Shown piece after piece: positions 55,352 to 63,813 of a stretch of 64,000 nucleotides of DNA. Where the stretch lies: contig NZ_JXRU01000039.1 of the NCBI RefSeq assembly GCF_000967865.1, forward strand, positions 310,001 to 374,000, written 5' to 3'. The DNA comes from Microbacterium sp. SA39. Its GTDB lineage: Bacteria > Actinomycetota > Actinomycetes > Actinomycetales > Microbacteriaceae. The position numbers and the translations under genes were made by a program. Each line of letters opens with the position of its first letter. Position 1 is the stretch's first letter. The notes beneath the pieces were generated by a model, which searched no databases, was not told the origin of the DNA, and was given only the letters and a program-made list of their open reading frames with translations.

Positions 55352-56592
55352 GCGTCGCACGGCGGCTGGGCCCGTCGTCGGAGAACACCCGCAGCGCGGT
55401 GCTCGACCTCATCCGCTCCAGCGGCATCGTGAGCCGCATCGAGCTGGCGGACATGTCCGGTCTGACGGCGACGTCGATCACGCGCATCATCAAGTCGCTG
55501 ATCGACGAAGGACTCATCGTCGAGACAGGTTTCGGTGACTCCACGGGCGGCAAGCGCCCGAGTCTCATCGAGCTCAACCTGCCGTCACGGTTCGCTGTCG
55601 GAGTGTCGCTCGATGACGCGCGCCTCACCTATGTGGTGACCGACCTCGGCGGCAACGTCGTCGGGCAGGTCGTGACGCCCGGCATCCGGCAGGCCGCGCC
55701 GAGCGTCGTGCTCGCCCGCATGGCGGAGGAGCTCGATCAGCTGTTCCAGGACCTCGACATCCCGGTCGCGGGCGTCGTGGGCGTCGGCGTCGCGGGCGCC
55801 GGTCTCGACATCCGCGGCGGCGCGGAGCGCCTGTCGCTCACCGTGGACGACTGGGAGTCCTTCGCCGTCCAGGAGGCCCTCGAGTCGCAGATCGGTCTGC
55901 CGGTCGTGCGCGACAACGATGCATCGTGTGCCGCATTGGGTCAATTCTGGGCGGGGCGGATGCCGGCGACGCAGGACTTCGCGACGCTCTACATGTCGAA
56001 CGGCTTCGGCCTGGGGTTGATGGCCAACGGCAACCTCAGCCGCGGCTCCTCGTCGAACGTCGGCGAGATCGGTCACATGGTGCTCGACATCGACGGTCCG
56101 CCGTGCTGGTGCGGTTCGCGCGGCTGCCTCGAGATGCTCGCGGCACCGCGTGCCGTCGTCGCTCAGGCGCTGGGCGATCCGGAGCTCGCGGCCGCGCTGT
56201 CGATCACGGGTGGTGAGCGCAATCTGCGCCATGACTTCGATCAGATCGCCCGCGCCGCCGCTCGAGGAGAGGCGGGGTGTCTCGCTCTGATCGAGCGCTC
56301 GGCACGATACGTGGCCGCGGCGATGCTGTCGGTGGTGAATCTGCTCGACCTTGACCGGATCTATCTCGCCGGCCCCGGTTTCGCAGACGCCGGTGCCATC
56401 TACGTCCGGCACATCCGCGAGCACATCGCATCGCATGCGCGCACGCGTGACCTGCACGGCGTCTCGGTCGAACTGTCCGACCCCGGACTCGACGCGGCCG
56501 CGGTCGGCGCCGCATCCCTCGCCCTGCAGCACGTGCTCACCCCGCACGCGCGACTCGACCGTCCCGTCGCGGGAGCCTCTGCCCAGACCTGA
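55348..56592 (+). CDS. ROK family transcriptional regulator
   Basis: 414 residues. N-terminal winged helix (about 10-75, SRIELADMSGLTATSITRIIKSLIDEGL), then a ROK domain with zinc site CWCGSRGCLE. The phosphate-binding Asp-Gly of active sugar kinases is not obvious, so it is a regulator rather than a kinase. GTG start overlaps the LacI-like gene. Likely controls the importer and the VOC/aldo-keto/tautomerase/glucosidase genes. Confidence 0.87.
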   Translation: MSVARRLGPSSENTRSAVLDLIRSSGIVSRIELADMSGLTATSITRIIKSLIDEGLIVETGFGDSTGGKRPSLIELNLPSRFAVGVSLDDARLTYVVTDLGGNVVGQVVTPGIRQAAPSVVLARMAEELDQLFQDLDIPVAGVVGVGVAGAGLDIRGGAERLSLTVDDWESFAVQEALESQIGLPVVRDNDASCAALGQFWAGRMPATQDFATLYMSNGFGLGLMANGNLSRGSSSNVGEIGHMVLDIDGPPCWCGSRGCLEMLAAPRAVVAQALGDPELAAALSITGGERNLRHDFDQIARAAARGEAGCLALIERSARYVAAAMLSVVNLLDLDRIYLAGPGFADAGAIYVRHIREHIASHARTRDLHGVSVELSDPGLDAAAVGAASLALQHVLTPHARLDRPVAGASAQT

Positions 56593-56632
56593 CGCCGGCC
56601 CATCGGGCACTTCCTCCCTTCTCCCTCTGTCG

Positions 56633-56640
56633 AACTAACT
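56633..56640. promoter_or_regulatory. AACTAACT motif before the VOC gene
   Basis: AACTAACTGCCTTAAAGGCA, 58-65 bases before the gene; the octamer is shared with 51221-51228 and is followed here by the palindrome GCCTTAAAGGC. Confidence 0.35.
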
Positions 56641-56697
56641 GCCTTAAAGGCACAAAGCTGTTTCCACCGGGCTCCGGCCCCGAAGAAAGGACTGGCC

Positions 56698-57468
56698 ATG
56701 GCCATCACCTCCGTTCTGATCAACGTCACCGACGTCGCGCGCTCGGTCGACTTCTACACCCGCCACCTCGGCGTCGAAGCGCGCGAGGTCACCGAGGAGG
56801 GCGCCGTCTTGGACGCCGTCACCGCCACCATCAAGCTCGTGAAGATCGAGGCCCCGGCGGAGACCTCCTGGATCGCCGACGACCTGCAGGCCGGGTTCCG
56901 CCACATCGGCTTCAAGGTCTCCGACCTTCAGGCGCGCGTCGCCGCGCTTCAGGCCGCCGGCGTGCCCTTCCAGCTCGAGCCGATCCACGCCGAGGGCGAC
57001 GTGTGGATCACCTTCTTCTACGACCCCGACGGCACCCTGGTCGAGCTCGTGGAGGGAGCGCTGCAGTACCACGAGGTGTACGACCGGGATGCTGTCGACC
57101 AGGATTGGGGACTCGGCGACCCCGACCGCCCCCGGTTCGACCATGTCGCCGAGACCGTCGCCGATGCGCACGCCGCGCACGAGTACTTCGGCGAGCTCGG
57201 GTACACGCTCATGGGCGGCATCCACCAGCCCAGCGACACCCGCGGCTTCGAGATCACCTACCTGCGGTCGGGTGACAGCTCGCTCGAGATCTTCGAGTTC
57301 GGCAAGGTCGAGGTCGAGTTGCGCGAGCCGCAGCTCACTGCTCCTGGTTTCCTCGCCGTCGAGCTGGAGGGTGCGGCGCCAGCTGCGGCGAAGGCCGTCG
57401 GATCCGCGCACGGCCACCGCCTCTACGTCGACGCCGACCAGCTCGTCCAGGCGATCGGCGAGGACTGA
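56698..57468 (+). CDS. VOC (glyoxalase/dioxygenase fold) protein
   Basis: 256 residues, two VOC modules (about 1-122 and 140-250). The first has FRHIGFKVSDLQARV and a metal-type Glu in DGTLVELVEG; the second has FDHVAETVADAHAAHEYF. AAGAAAGGA precedes the ATG. The substrate is unknown. It opens an operon with aldo/keto reductase, tautomerase and beta-glucosidase, which suggests oxidation or isomerisation of a sugar-derived or aromatic aglycone. Confidence 0.8.
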   Translation: MAITSVLINVTDVARSVDFYTRHLGVEAREVTEEGAVLDAVTATIKLVKIEAPAETSWIADDLQAGFRHIGFKVSDLQARVAALQAAGVPFQLEPIHAEGDVWITFFYDPDGTLVELVEGALQYHEVYDRDAVDQDWGLGDPDRPRFDHVAETVADAHAAHEYFGELGYTLMGGIHQPSDTRGFEITYLRSGDSSLEIFEFGKVEVELREPQLTAPGFLAVELEGAAPAAAKAVGSAHGHRLYVDADQLVQAIGED

Positions 57469-57470
57469 GC

Positions 57471-58424
57471 ATGCGCTGGAGCCTGAACCCGCTCGGCTCG
57501 ACCGGGCTCGCGGTCAGTCCGATCACGCTCGGCGGCGGTCCCCTGGGCAGCATGCCGGAGAACTTCGGCTACGAGGTGACGGAGGATGCCGCGGTCGCTC
57601 TCGTGAAGACCGTGCTCGACAGCGACATCCGCACCATCGACACCTCCAACGGATACTCGGGGGGCGAGAGCGAGAGGCGGATCGGACGCGGGATCACGGA
57701 ATACGGCGGGGTGCCGGACGACGTGCTCGTGATCACGAAGGTGGATGCCGCGGGCTCCGACTACAGTGGCGAGCGAGTGCGCCGATCGCTCGCCGAGAGC
57801 AGCGAGCGCCTCGGCGTCGCGCCGCTGCCGCTGGTGCATCTGCACGACCCCGAGTTCCACGACTTCGCCGAGATGACGAAGCCGGGAGGAGCGGTCGACG
57901 CACTGGTCGACGCACGCGCCAGCGGCGACATCGGTCACATCGGTCTCGCGGGCGGTGACGTCCACGAGCTGGCCCGCTACCTCGAACTGGGGGTGTTCGA
58001 GGTGCTCCTCGTGCACAACCGGTGGACGTTGGTCGACCGCAGCGCCGGTCCCCTTCTCGATCGAGCCCGGGAGCTCGGCGTGGCGACCGTCAATGCCGCC
58101 GTTCTCGGCGGAGGCATCCTCGCCGATATGACGGGAACGCGAACGGACTACGGCTACCGTTCCGCACCGCCGGAGACGCTCCGCGGGATCTCCGCGATGC
58201 GCGACGCCTGCCGCCGATGGGACACTGACCTCGCGACCGCGGCGATCCGCTTCTCGACCCGCGACCCGCGCTTCGCCACTACGATCGTCGGCATCAGCAA
58301 GCCCGCTCGTATCGAGACCACGATCCAGGCTGCGACGGCCGACCTTCCCGAGGCCTTCTGGGACGAGCTCGAAGCGCTCCTCCCTGCGCCCGAGCACTGG
58401 CTCGACGCGGCATCCGCCCGCTGA
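57471..58424 (+). CDS. Aldo/keto reductase
   Basis: 317 residues, (beta/alpha)8 barrel. The catalytic Asp and Tyr are visible in RTIDTSNGYSGGESERRIG, Lys in VITKVD, His in LVHLHD. It resembles the L-galactose/D-threo-aldose dehydrogenase branch. Starts two bases after the VOC stop. Probably oxidises or reduces the sugar taken up by the importer. Confidence 0.85.
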   Translation: MRWSLNPLGSTGLAVSPITLGGGPLGSMPENFGYEVTEDAAVALVKTVLDSDIRTIDTSNGYSGGESERRIGRGITEYGGVPDDVLVITKVDAAGSDYSGERVRRSLAESSERLGVAPLPLVHLHDPEFHDFAEMTKPGGAVDALVDARASGDIGHIGLAGGDVHELARYLELGVFEVLLVHNRWTLVDRSAGPLLDRARELGVATVNAAVLGGGILADMTGTRTDYGYRSAPPETLRGISAMRDACRRWDTDLATAAIRFSTRDPRFATTIVGISKPARIETTIQAATADLPEAFWDELEALLPAPEHWLDAASAR

Positions 58425-58466
58425 CCTCCCATCCTGCGCATCCCTCGAACTGAAAGAGAGACCCTG

Positions 58467-58829
58467 ATGCCCCTCGTCCGCGTTGACATCCATGAACCGC
58501 TCGCGGCTCTCCGCCCGCAGATGAGCGAGGCGATCCACAGTGCGCTCGTCGACGGCTGGGAGATGCCTGCCGATGACCTGTTCCAGATCTTCCAGGTGCA
58601 TCAGCCGGGCGATCTGTTCTACAGCCGTACGTTCCCCGACGCCGACCGCACGGACGTCGTCTTCGTGCAGATCCTGGCTTACACCGGCTACAGTCCGGAG
58701 GTCAAACAGCGCGGTGCAGAGTTGATCGCCGACCGGCTCGCAGCGCTCGGCATCAAACGCGACGACATCCTCATCGCGCTGTCCGAGAACGGCGACGGCG
58801 ACTGGCTCGCTCCGTCGAAGGAGGCCTGA
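58467..58829 (+). CDS. Tautomerase family protein
   Basis: 120 residues. After Met removal the N terminus is the catalytic Pro (PLVRVDI). FVQILAYTGYSPEVKQRGAELIADRL fits the long 4-oxalocrotonate tautomerase/MSAD-like group. GAAAGAGAG precedes ATG. Role in this operon unknown. Confidence 0.82.
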   Translation: MPLVRVDIHEPLAALRPQMSEAIHSALVDGWEMPADDLFQIFQVHQPGDLFYSRTFPDADRTDVVFVQILAYTGYSPEVKQRGAELIADRLAALGIKRDDILIALSENGDGDWLAPSKEA

Positions 58830-58830
58830 C

Positions 58831-60285
58831 GTGCAGCGCGTGGACTTCCCGGCATCCTTCGTGTGGGGGACGGCGACCGCGTCGTACCAGATCGAGGGGG
58901 CCGCGAACGAAGACGGGCGGCTGCCGAGTATCTGGGACGCGTTCAGCCGCACGCCGGGGGCGATCGTGGGCAGTGACACGGGCGACATCGCCGACGATCA
59001 CTACCACCGGTTCGGCGAGGATGTCGCGCTCATGGCCGACCTCGGCGTCGACGCGTACCGGTTCTCGATAGCGTGGCCGCGCGTGCAGCCGACGGGGTCC
59101 GGTGCCGTCAACCACGCGGGAATCGACTTCTACCGCCGTCTCTCCGACGCCCTGCTCGAACGCGGCATCACGCCTTGGGCGACCCTCTACCACTGGGATC
59201 TGCCCCAGCAGCTGGAGGATCGCGGCGGCTGGCTCGAGCGCGACACCGCCCACCGCTTCGCCGAGTATTCAGCGCTCGCGGTCGATGGGCTGGGCGACCT
59301 GGTCTCGAATTGGATCACCTTGAACGAGCCCTGGTGCTCGGCGTTCCTCGGGTACGCGAGCGGTCATCACGCGCCGGGGCGGCATGAGGGGTCACAGTCA
59401 GCGCACGCCGCGCATCATCTGTTGCTCGGTCATGGTCTCGCGATGCAGGAGATCCGTGCGCGCCGGCCCGAGGCGAAGGCGGGTATCACGCTGAACCTGT
59501 ACTCGGTGCGCGCCGCGAGCGAGTCGGACGCAGACCTCGAGGCAGCCCGGCGCATCGATGGGCTCAGCAATCGTCTGTTCCTCGACCCGGTGCTCCGGGG
59601 CGTCTACCCTCAGGATGTGGTCGACGACCTGGGCGAGACGCGGTGGTTCGCCGAGAACGTGACCTCTGAGGACCTCGCGGTCATCGCCGCTCCGAACGAC
59701 TTCCTCGGCATCAACTTCTACAGCCGTCATACCGTCGCGGCTGAGGCGAAGGAATCCGTGGCGGTGTCGACGGATGCCGCCGGCGCGGCGGCGACCGCGA
59801 CGGCGCCCAGCGCGTACCCCGGCAGCGAGAGCGTGGTGTTCGTCGGGAGCGGCGCACCCCGTACCCAGATGGGCTGGGAGATCCATCCCGACGCGATGCT
59901 CGATGTGCTGGAGATGGCGAACGAGCGTGCACCGGAGCTCCCGCTGTACATCACCGAGAACGGGTCGGCCTACGAGGACGTCGTCTCGGGAGACGGTCGC
60001 ATCCACGATGTGGAGCGCACCGACTACTTGCGCGATCACGTCGCCGCGTGCCGTGAGGCGGTCGCGCGCGGTCTGCCCCTCGGCGGGTACTTCGCGTGGA
60101 CGTTGATGGACAACTTCGAATGGTCCTGGGGATACAGCCGACGCTTCGGCATCGTGCACGTCGACTACGACACGCAGGTGCGCACCCCGAAAGACAGCGC
60201 TCTCTGGTTCTCGACCTTCTTGGGCGGTGCGTTGGGGCGCTCACCGGCGTTCAGCTCGTCGGCATCGCGCTCACCCGAGGCGTGA
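58831..60285 (+). CDS. Family 1 beta-glucosidase
   Basis: 484 residues. Acid/base Glu166 in TLNEPW, nucleophile Glu376 in YITENGSAYED, and sugar-binding QIEGA and DNFEWSWGY. No signal peptide, so it is intracellular and acts on imported glucosides. It follows the tautomerase by one base. A short Ala/Thr-rich insert lies at 310-330. The end overlaps the convergent gene by 15 bases. Confidence 0.93.
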   Translation: MQRVDFPASFVWGTATASYQIEGAANEDGRLPSIWDAFSRTPGAIVGSDTGDIADDHYHRFGEDVALMADLGVDAYRFSIAWPRVQPTGSGAVNHAGIDFYRRLSDALLERGITPWATLYHWDLPQQLEDRGGWLERDTAHRFAEYSALAVDGLGDLVSNWITLNEPWCSAFLGYASGHHAPGRHEGSQSAHAAHHLLLGHGLAMQEIRARRPEAKAGITLNLYSVRAASESDADLEAARRIDGLSNRLFLDPVLRGVYPQDVVDDLGETRWFAENVTSEDLAVIAAPNDFLGINFYSRHTVAAEAKESVAVSTDAAGAAATATAPSAYPGSESVVFVGSGAPRTQMGWEIHPDAMLDVLEMANERAPELPLYITENGSAYEDVVSGDGRIHDVERTDYLRDHVAACREAVARGLPLGGYFAWTLMDNFEWSWGYSRRFGIVHVDYDTQVRTPKDSALWFSTFLGGALGRSPAFSSSASRSPEA

Positions 60286-60891
60286 CGAGAGGTCTCCGGC
60301 GAGGTGACCGATCTCGCGCGCGGTCTCGCCGAGGCGTGACTGATCAGCGTCGAGGTCCGTCAGCGCCTCTTCTGGAGCGTCGTGTTTGCGGGCGATCCGC
60401 AGGTTCGAACGGAGGTTGATGATCGCGCCGGACAGACCGGCGCGAAGCGCCTCGACGGCCACCGCGAGATCGGCCAGCAGGTTCGGGTTGCCGATCTCGG
60501 CGAGCAGGCGAAGTTCAGGGAGCAACCGGATTCCGATGGCACCGAGCCGTGTGGACGATTCGGCCGCATCGAGCGCCGCATCCCGCACTCGACGATCGCG
60601 GTCCGGGTCGTCTGCCGGCAGTCCGAGTGCTGCCCCGAAGGTCGCGGACAAGACGCCGTCCGACTGGACGGCGGCCAGCACCTCTTCTCGGGTGCGGGCG
60701 AGTCGGCGGCCACATTCCTCCGCGCGCGGATCGTCGGGGGTGTACTCGGCGACCATGCGCAGCAGGGATGCCGCGATCCCCAGCATCACGCCGGATGCCG
60801 AGCCCCCACCGGGAGCTCCGTTCGGCTGAGCGAGCTCGGCCAGCCACCCGTCGAGCGGTGTGGATGTCGGCACGTCGGCGTCATGGTCCAT
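60271..60891 (-). CDS. Cyclodeaminase/cyclohydrolase family protein
   Basis: 206 residues, all-helical. LAQPNGAPGGGSASGVMLGIAASLLRMV is the hallmark of the formimidoyl-tetrahydrofolate cyclodeaminase/FchA family. These act on folate one-carbon units; the exact reaction is not fixed. ATG at 60891. Single gene between the glucosidase and the HNH gene. Confidence 0.82.
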   Translation of the reverse strand: MDHDADVPTSTPLDGWLAELAQPNGAPGGGSASGVMLGIAASLLRMVAEYTPDDPRAEECGRRLARTREEVLAAVQSDGVLSATFGAALGLPADDPDRDRRVRDAALDAAESSTRLGAIGIRLLPELRLLAEIGNPNLLADLAVAVEALRAGLSGAIINLRSNLRIARKHDAPEEALTDLDADQSRLGETAREIGHLAGDLSSRLG

Positions 60892-60932
60892 GGGCGCAAC
60901 ACTAACCCGGCGTCGCGCGGTCCGCGCCTGAG

Positions 60933-62403
60933 TCAGACGAACATGACGCGGCGTGGGGTGCTGTCTTCGTAGGTGTGTCCGAGAGGGCTGCGCCAGGTGA
61001 TGGTGCCGTCTGGGCGTTGGCGTGCGGTCCAGCGGTGCGCGTCGGGGACATCGGGGTGCTTGAGGGTGTGGTGTGACCGGCAGAGGTGGGCGAGGTTGTC
61101 GACCCGCGTCTGACCACCTCGGGCATGGTCGTAGGTGTGGTCGACGTCGCAGCGGTGCACGGGCATCCGGCATCCGGGGAATCGGCAGTGCTGGTCTCGG
61201 GCGCGCAGGAACCGTCGCATCCCCTCCGTCGGCGTGTAGGTGTCGGTCTCCCGCACCATCCCGTCCGGGTCGAGGAACAGTCGGCTCCACCCCGTGTTGC
61301 GCCCGGCGAGCTCTCGGGCGATGCCGGGGTGGATCGGGCCGTACCCGTCGAGCTCCGCGGGTCGATCATCCGCACCGGCGAGCGTGGAAGCCGCGATCGT
61401 GACCTGCACTCGGCCCTGGACGTTGTCGAGACCGTCGCCGTGGGCCGCACTGGGGTCGGCGGTGAGCAGCAGATCGGCGAACAGATCCGCTTGCACCTGA
61501 TCCCACGTCCGGGTATCTGCGGGGATGTGCTCGACGTCGTCCTCCGGGTCCAGGGCGAACGTGTCACCACTGCAGATCACTCCGTCGCCGGAGACGACGT
61601 AGGGGTCGACGAAGGCATCCTCATAGGGATCGAAGTTCGTAGGGATCGAAGTTCGGGTCGTCCGGGGCGAAGTCGTCCACGGTGAGCCCCTCGCCGGACT
61701 CGTCGAACGCCCACGGGTCGAGCACCGGTTCCCGATCATCGCGCGTGTTCATGACCTGGCGGGCCATTCGGTTCAACCGGTCGGCGATCGCGTTGGCTGC
61801 CCACTCCGGGAGCACCGCGGTCAGCAGGGCGAGCCCGTCGCCGACGGAGCGGACCTTCACGCAGCGTTCCGCAGCTGCCCTCTTGTGCCGGTCGGTGACC
61901 GTCTCCCCGACCAGGGCCGCGGCGACCTGCTTCGCATGCGCCCTCGTGCGCGCCGCGGTCTCGCGTTCGGCGAACACCAGCACCGCGGTCTCGTAGAGGC
62001 CCATCACGTCGGGGTCGACCTTCTTGTTGCGGATCGCTTCCGACACGATCGCACTGGCTCGCACGATCTCCCGCACATGCCCGACACTCACCCGCCCGGC
62101 CGCGAACGCCGCCCGCACCTCCGGCAACGCCGTCGACACCACCAGGGCATCGGCGAACGCGTACTCGACAGACCCCGTCGGGATCCGCGACGCGGCGGCG
62201 AACTCCGCCACCATCGACCGGTGGATCGCATCTCGGTGGAACCCGTTCCCCGCGACATCCGACTCGTGGAAGCAGATCTGCTCGACCAGCACCTCCATCG
62301 CCTCGGCCTCGAGGACCGCGATCTGGCGCTTCTTCTCCACCCACGTCTCCAGCACGCGACGCCGCTCCTCCAGATCGAGGTCGAGATCGGTGCGCTGGGC
62401 CAT
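60933..62403 (-). pseudogene. DUF222-HNH protein split by a 16-base duplication
   Basis: The 5' part (from ATG 62403) codes for the DUF222 domain and ends after FDPYELRSL. The 3' part in another frame has FDPYEDAFVDPYVV and an HNH nuclease domain (CRFPGCRMPVHRCDVDHTYDHARGG, LCRSHHTLKH). At 61624-61655 the 16 bases TAGGGATCGAAGTTCG are repeated exactly in tandem; removing one copy gives a single 484-residue frame. Such genes are multicopy in this order of bacteria. The C-terminal part retains all HNH residues. Confidence 0.85.
61624..61655. repeat. 16-base perfect tandem duplication
   Basis: TAGGGATCGAAGTTCG at 61624-61639 and again at 61640-61655. It adds 16 bases (one more than a multiple of three) and breaks the DUF222-HNH frame. 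Confidence 0.95.
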
Positions 62404-62407
62404 ACCT

Positions 62408-62435
62408 CCATATTAGAACATATGTACTAATATGG
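62408..62435. promoter_or_regulatory. AT-rich palindrome before the DUF222-HNH gene
   Basis: CCATATTAG, ten bases, CTAATATGG: perfect 9-base arms, ending five bases before the start codon. The core ACATATGT is itself palindromic. It stands out from the GC-rich surroundings and may be a promoter/operator or the mark of an insertion. Confidence 0.6.
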
Positions 62436-62518
62436 CAGTATCCTAGCTTGCCTCGTCACAGAACCCGGCGCACGAGCGCCAACGGCAGTTCGGCCGAGAG
62501 CTCAGCGCGGGTGCTCCC

Positions 62519-63108
62519 TCAGTTCCGCGGCAGCACGGTCGCCGCGATGACGGCATTCGCGATGACCGCGTTCGTCGTGCGGGCGACTGCGGAGGATGCC
62601 GCGGCGGCACCCCAGTCACCCCGCTCGAGTTCCTTGCCGCGGGTGTAGACGTCACCGTTGCACGGGATCTCCGCGTGGAACTGCGGCAGCGTGCCGCTCG
62701 CGGAGAGCAGCGCGATGCTCGCCGCGGTGCGCGGGTCGGGCGTCTCGCCGTCGATGAGGGCGGCGCGCACCCGCTCGATCAGCGACGCCCGCCGCTCTCG
62801 CGGCTTTTCCGCCAGGTACGACCACGCCGGGTCGAGCAGGACATCTGGCATGGCACCGTCGCCGATCGCCTCGACGCGTGTCCAGAGGGCGCGCTTCTCG
62901 GCTTCGGCCCGCCCGATGAGGGCGAGGTCGGTGAGCACTGCGCCGCCGAGCACGTAGAAGAGGATGTTCTCGCCCGCGATCGACCCGGAATCGGCTGGAA
63001 GAGCAAAAGCAGCACATCTTCGATGAGCAGCGGATCCCGCGACATCCGCGCGGCATCGGTAGTGCTTCCCGCCTCCGCTGCGGACTGGGGTTCGAGGTCA
63101 TCGGACAT
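62519..63108 (-). pseudogene. GPP34 family protein, second copy, frameshifted
   Basis: Starts MSDDLEPQ at 63108, overlapping the stop of the upstream MerR remnant by 11 bases. The family block begins normally (DVLLLLFQP) but at about 62991-62995 one G is missing relative to the first copy (TCGGCTGG against TCGGGCTGG). The rest (LGGAVLTDLALIGR to TVLPRN) is in another frame. Adding one base gives 196 residues. Compared with 6520-7188 it also lacks about 35-40 codons in the middle, including the PTTK block. Not expected to make a normal protein. Confidence 0.8.
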
Positions 63109-63713
63109 GCGATTCTCCTTCGTCGGGCGTTCCGTCGGGTGTTGCGTCGTCTGTCGGCGCGGAGGCGGTCTCCGCTCCCGCCGCAAGAATGGTCGCGCGT
63201 GCCAGGACGTGAAGCTGCGCCTCGTTGTACAGCTCCCTGACCGTCTCGATGAACGTCTCCTGCGTCACCCGCATGCCCTTGGAAAGGTGCTCGGCGGGCT
63301 GCATCAGCCAGGGGTAGTCGGAGATGTGCTGCGCGAGCTGCGGGGCGAGGGCGACGGCGATGCGCTCGCGGGTGGCCTCGTCGGCGTCGGCCGGGAGGGC
63401 ATCGAACTCATCGTTCATGTCGTCGGGCTCGTCCTGGACCATCTTCTTGACATCCGACATGGCCGACTCGTCGTACAGCTGCGAGTAGACCAGCATGAGT
63501 GACCGGTTGGGTCCGGACAGCTTTCCTGCGACGTCTTCGAACCCGGCCGGCACGTCGGTCGCCGTCGCCCCCTCGAGGATGGCCCGGATCTGTGCGCGCG
63601 CACGCTGCTGGCGATCGATGCTCGCTGCGAGGTCGGCATCGATCGCGAGCAGTGCCTGGCTGGAGTTCGCGCCGCTCTCGAACCCGACGGCCTCGATCTG
63701 CGCGTGGCGTTGT
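63098..63713 (-). pseudogene. MerR family regulator lacking its DNA-binding domain
   Basis: The frame opens just after a stop at 63714 and has no start codon until a GTG at 63553. Its residues (QIEAVGFESGANSSQALLAI, IDRQQRARAQIRAIL, PAGFEDVAGKLSG, FDALPADADEATRERIA, ELYNEAQLHVL) match the coiled coil and C-terminal domain of an actinobacterial MerR subgroup. The N-terminal winged helix (~75 residues) is gone. Directly upstream is MerR-type site E. So the regulator of this locus appears beheaded. It is translationally linked to the GPP34 copy. Confidence 0.6.
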
Positions 63714-63728
63714 CAGTCTTGATCGGGC

Positions 63729-63760
63729 TTGACCCCTGTTCTGAGAACACAGTCTTGACT
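63729..63760 (+). promoter_or_regulatory. MerR-type dyad promoter (site E)
   Basis: TTGACC, a 20-base spacer with TGTTCTGAGAACA, then TTGACT. One base longer than sites B and C. It points at the broken small-multidrug-export copy. Confidence 0.55.
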
Positions 63761-63813
63761 GCGTCTGAAGGCGGATGCCGACTCCCGGCGCCCGACATCG
63801 AGTGAGAAGAGAC

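Noticed and set aside
61624..61655. Programmed frameshift in the DUF222-HNH gene
   Set aside because: The exact 16-base tandem copy fully explains the frame change; no slippery heptamer is seen.
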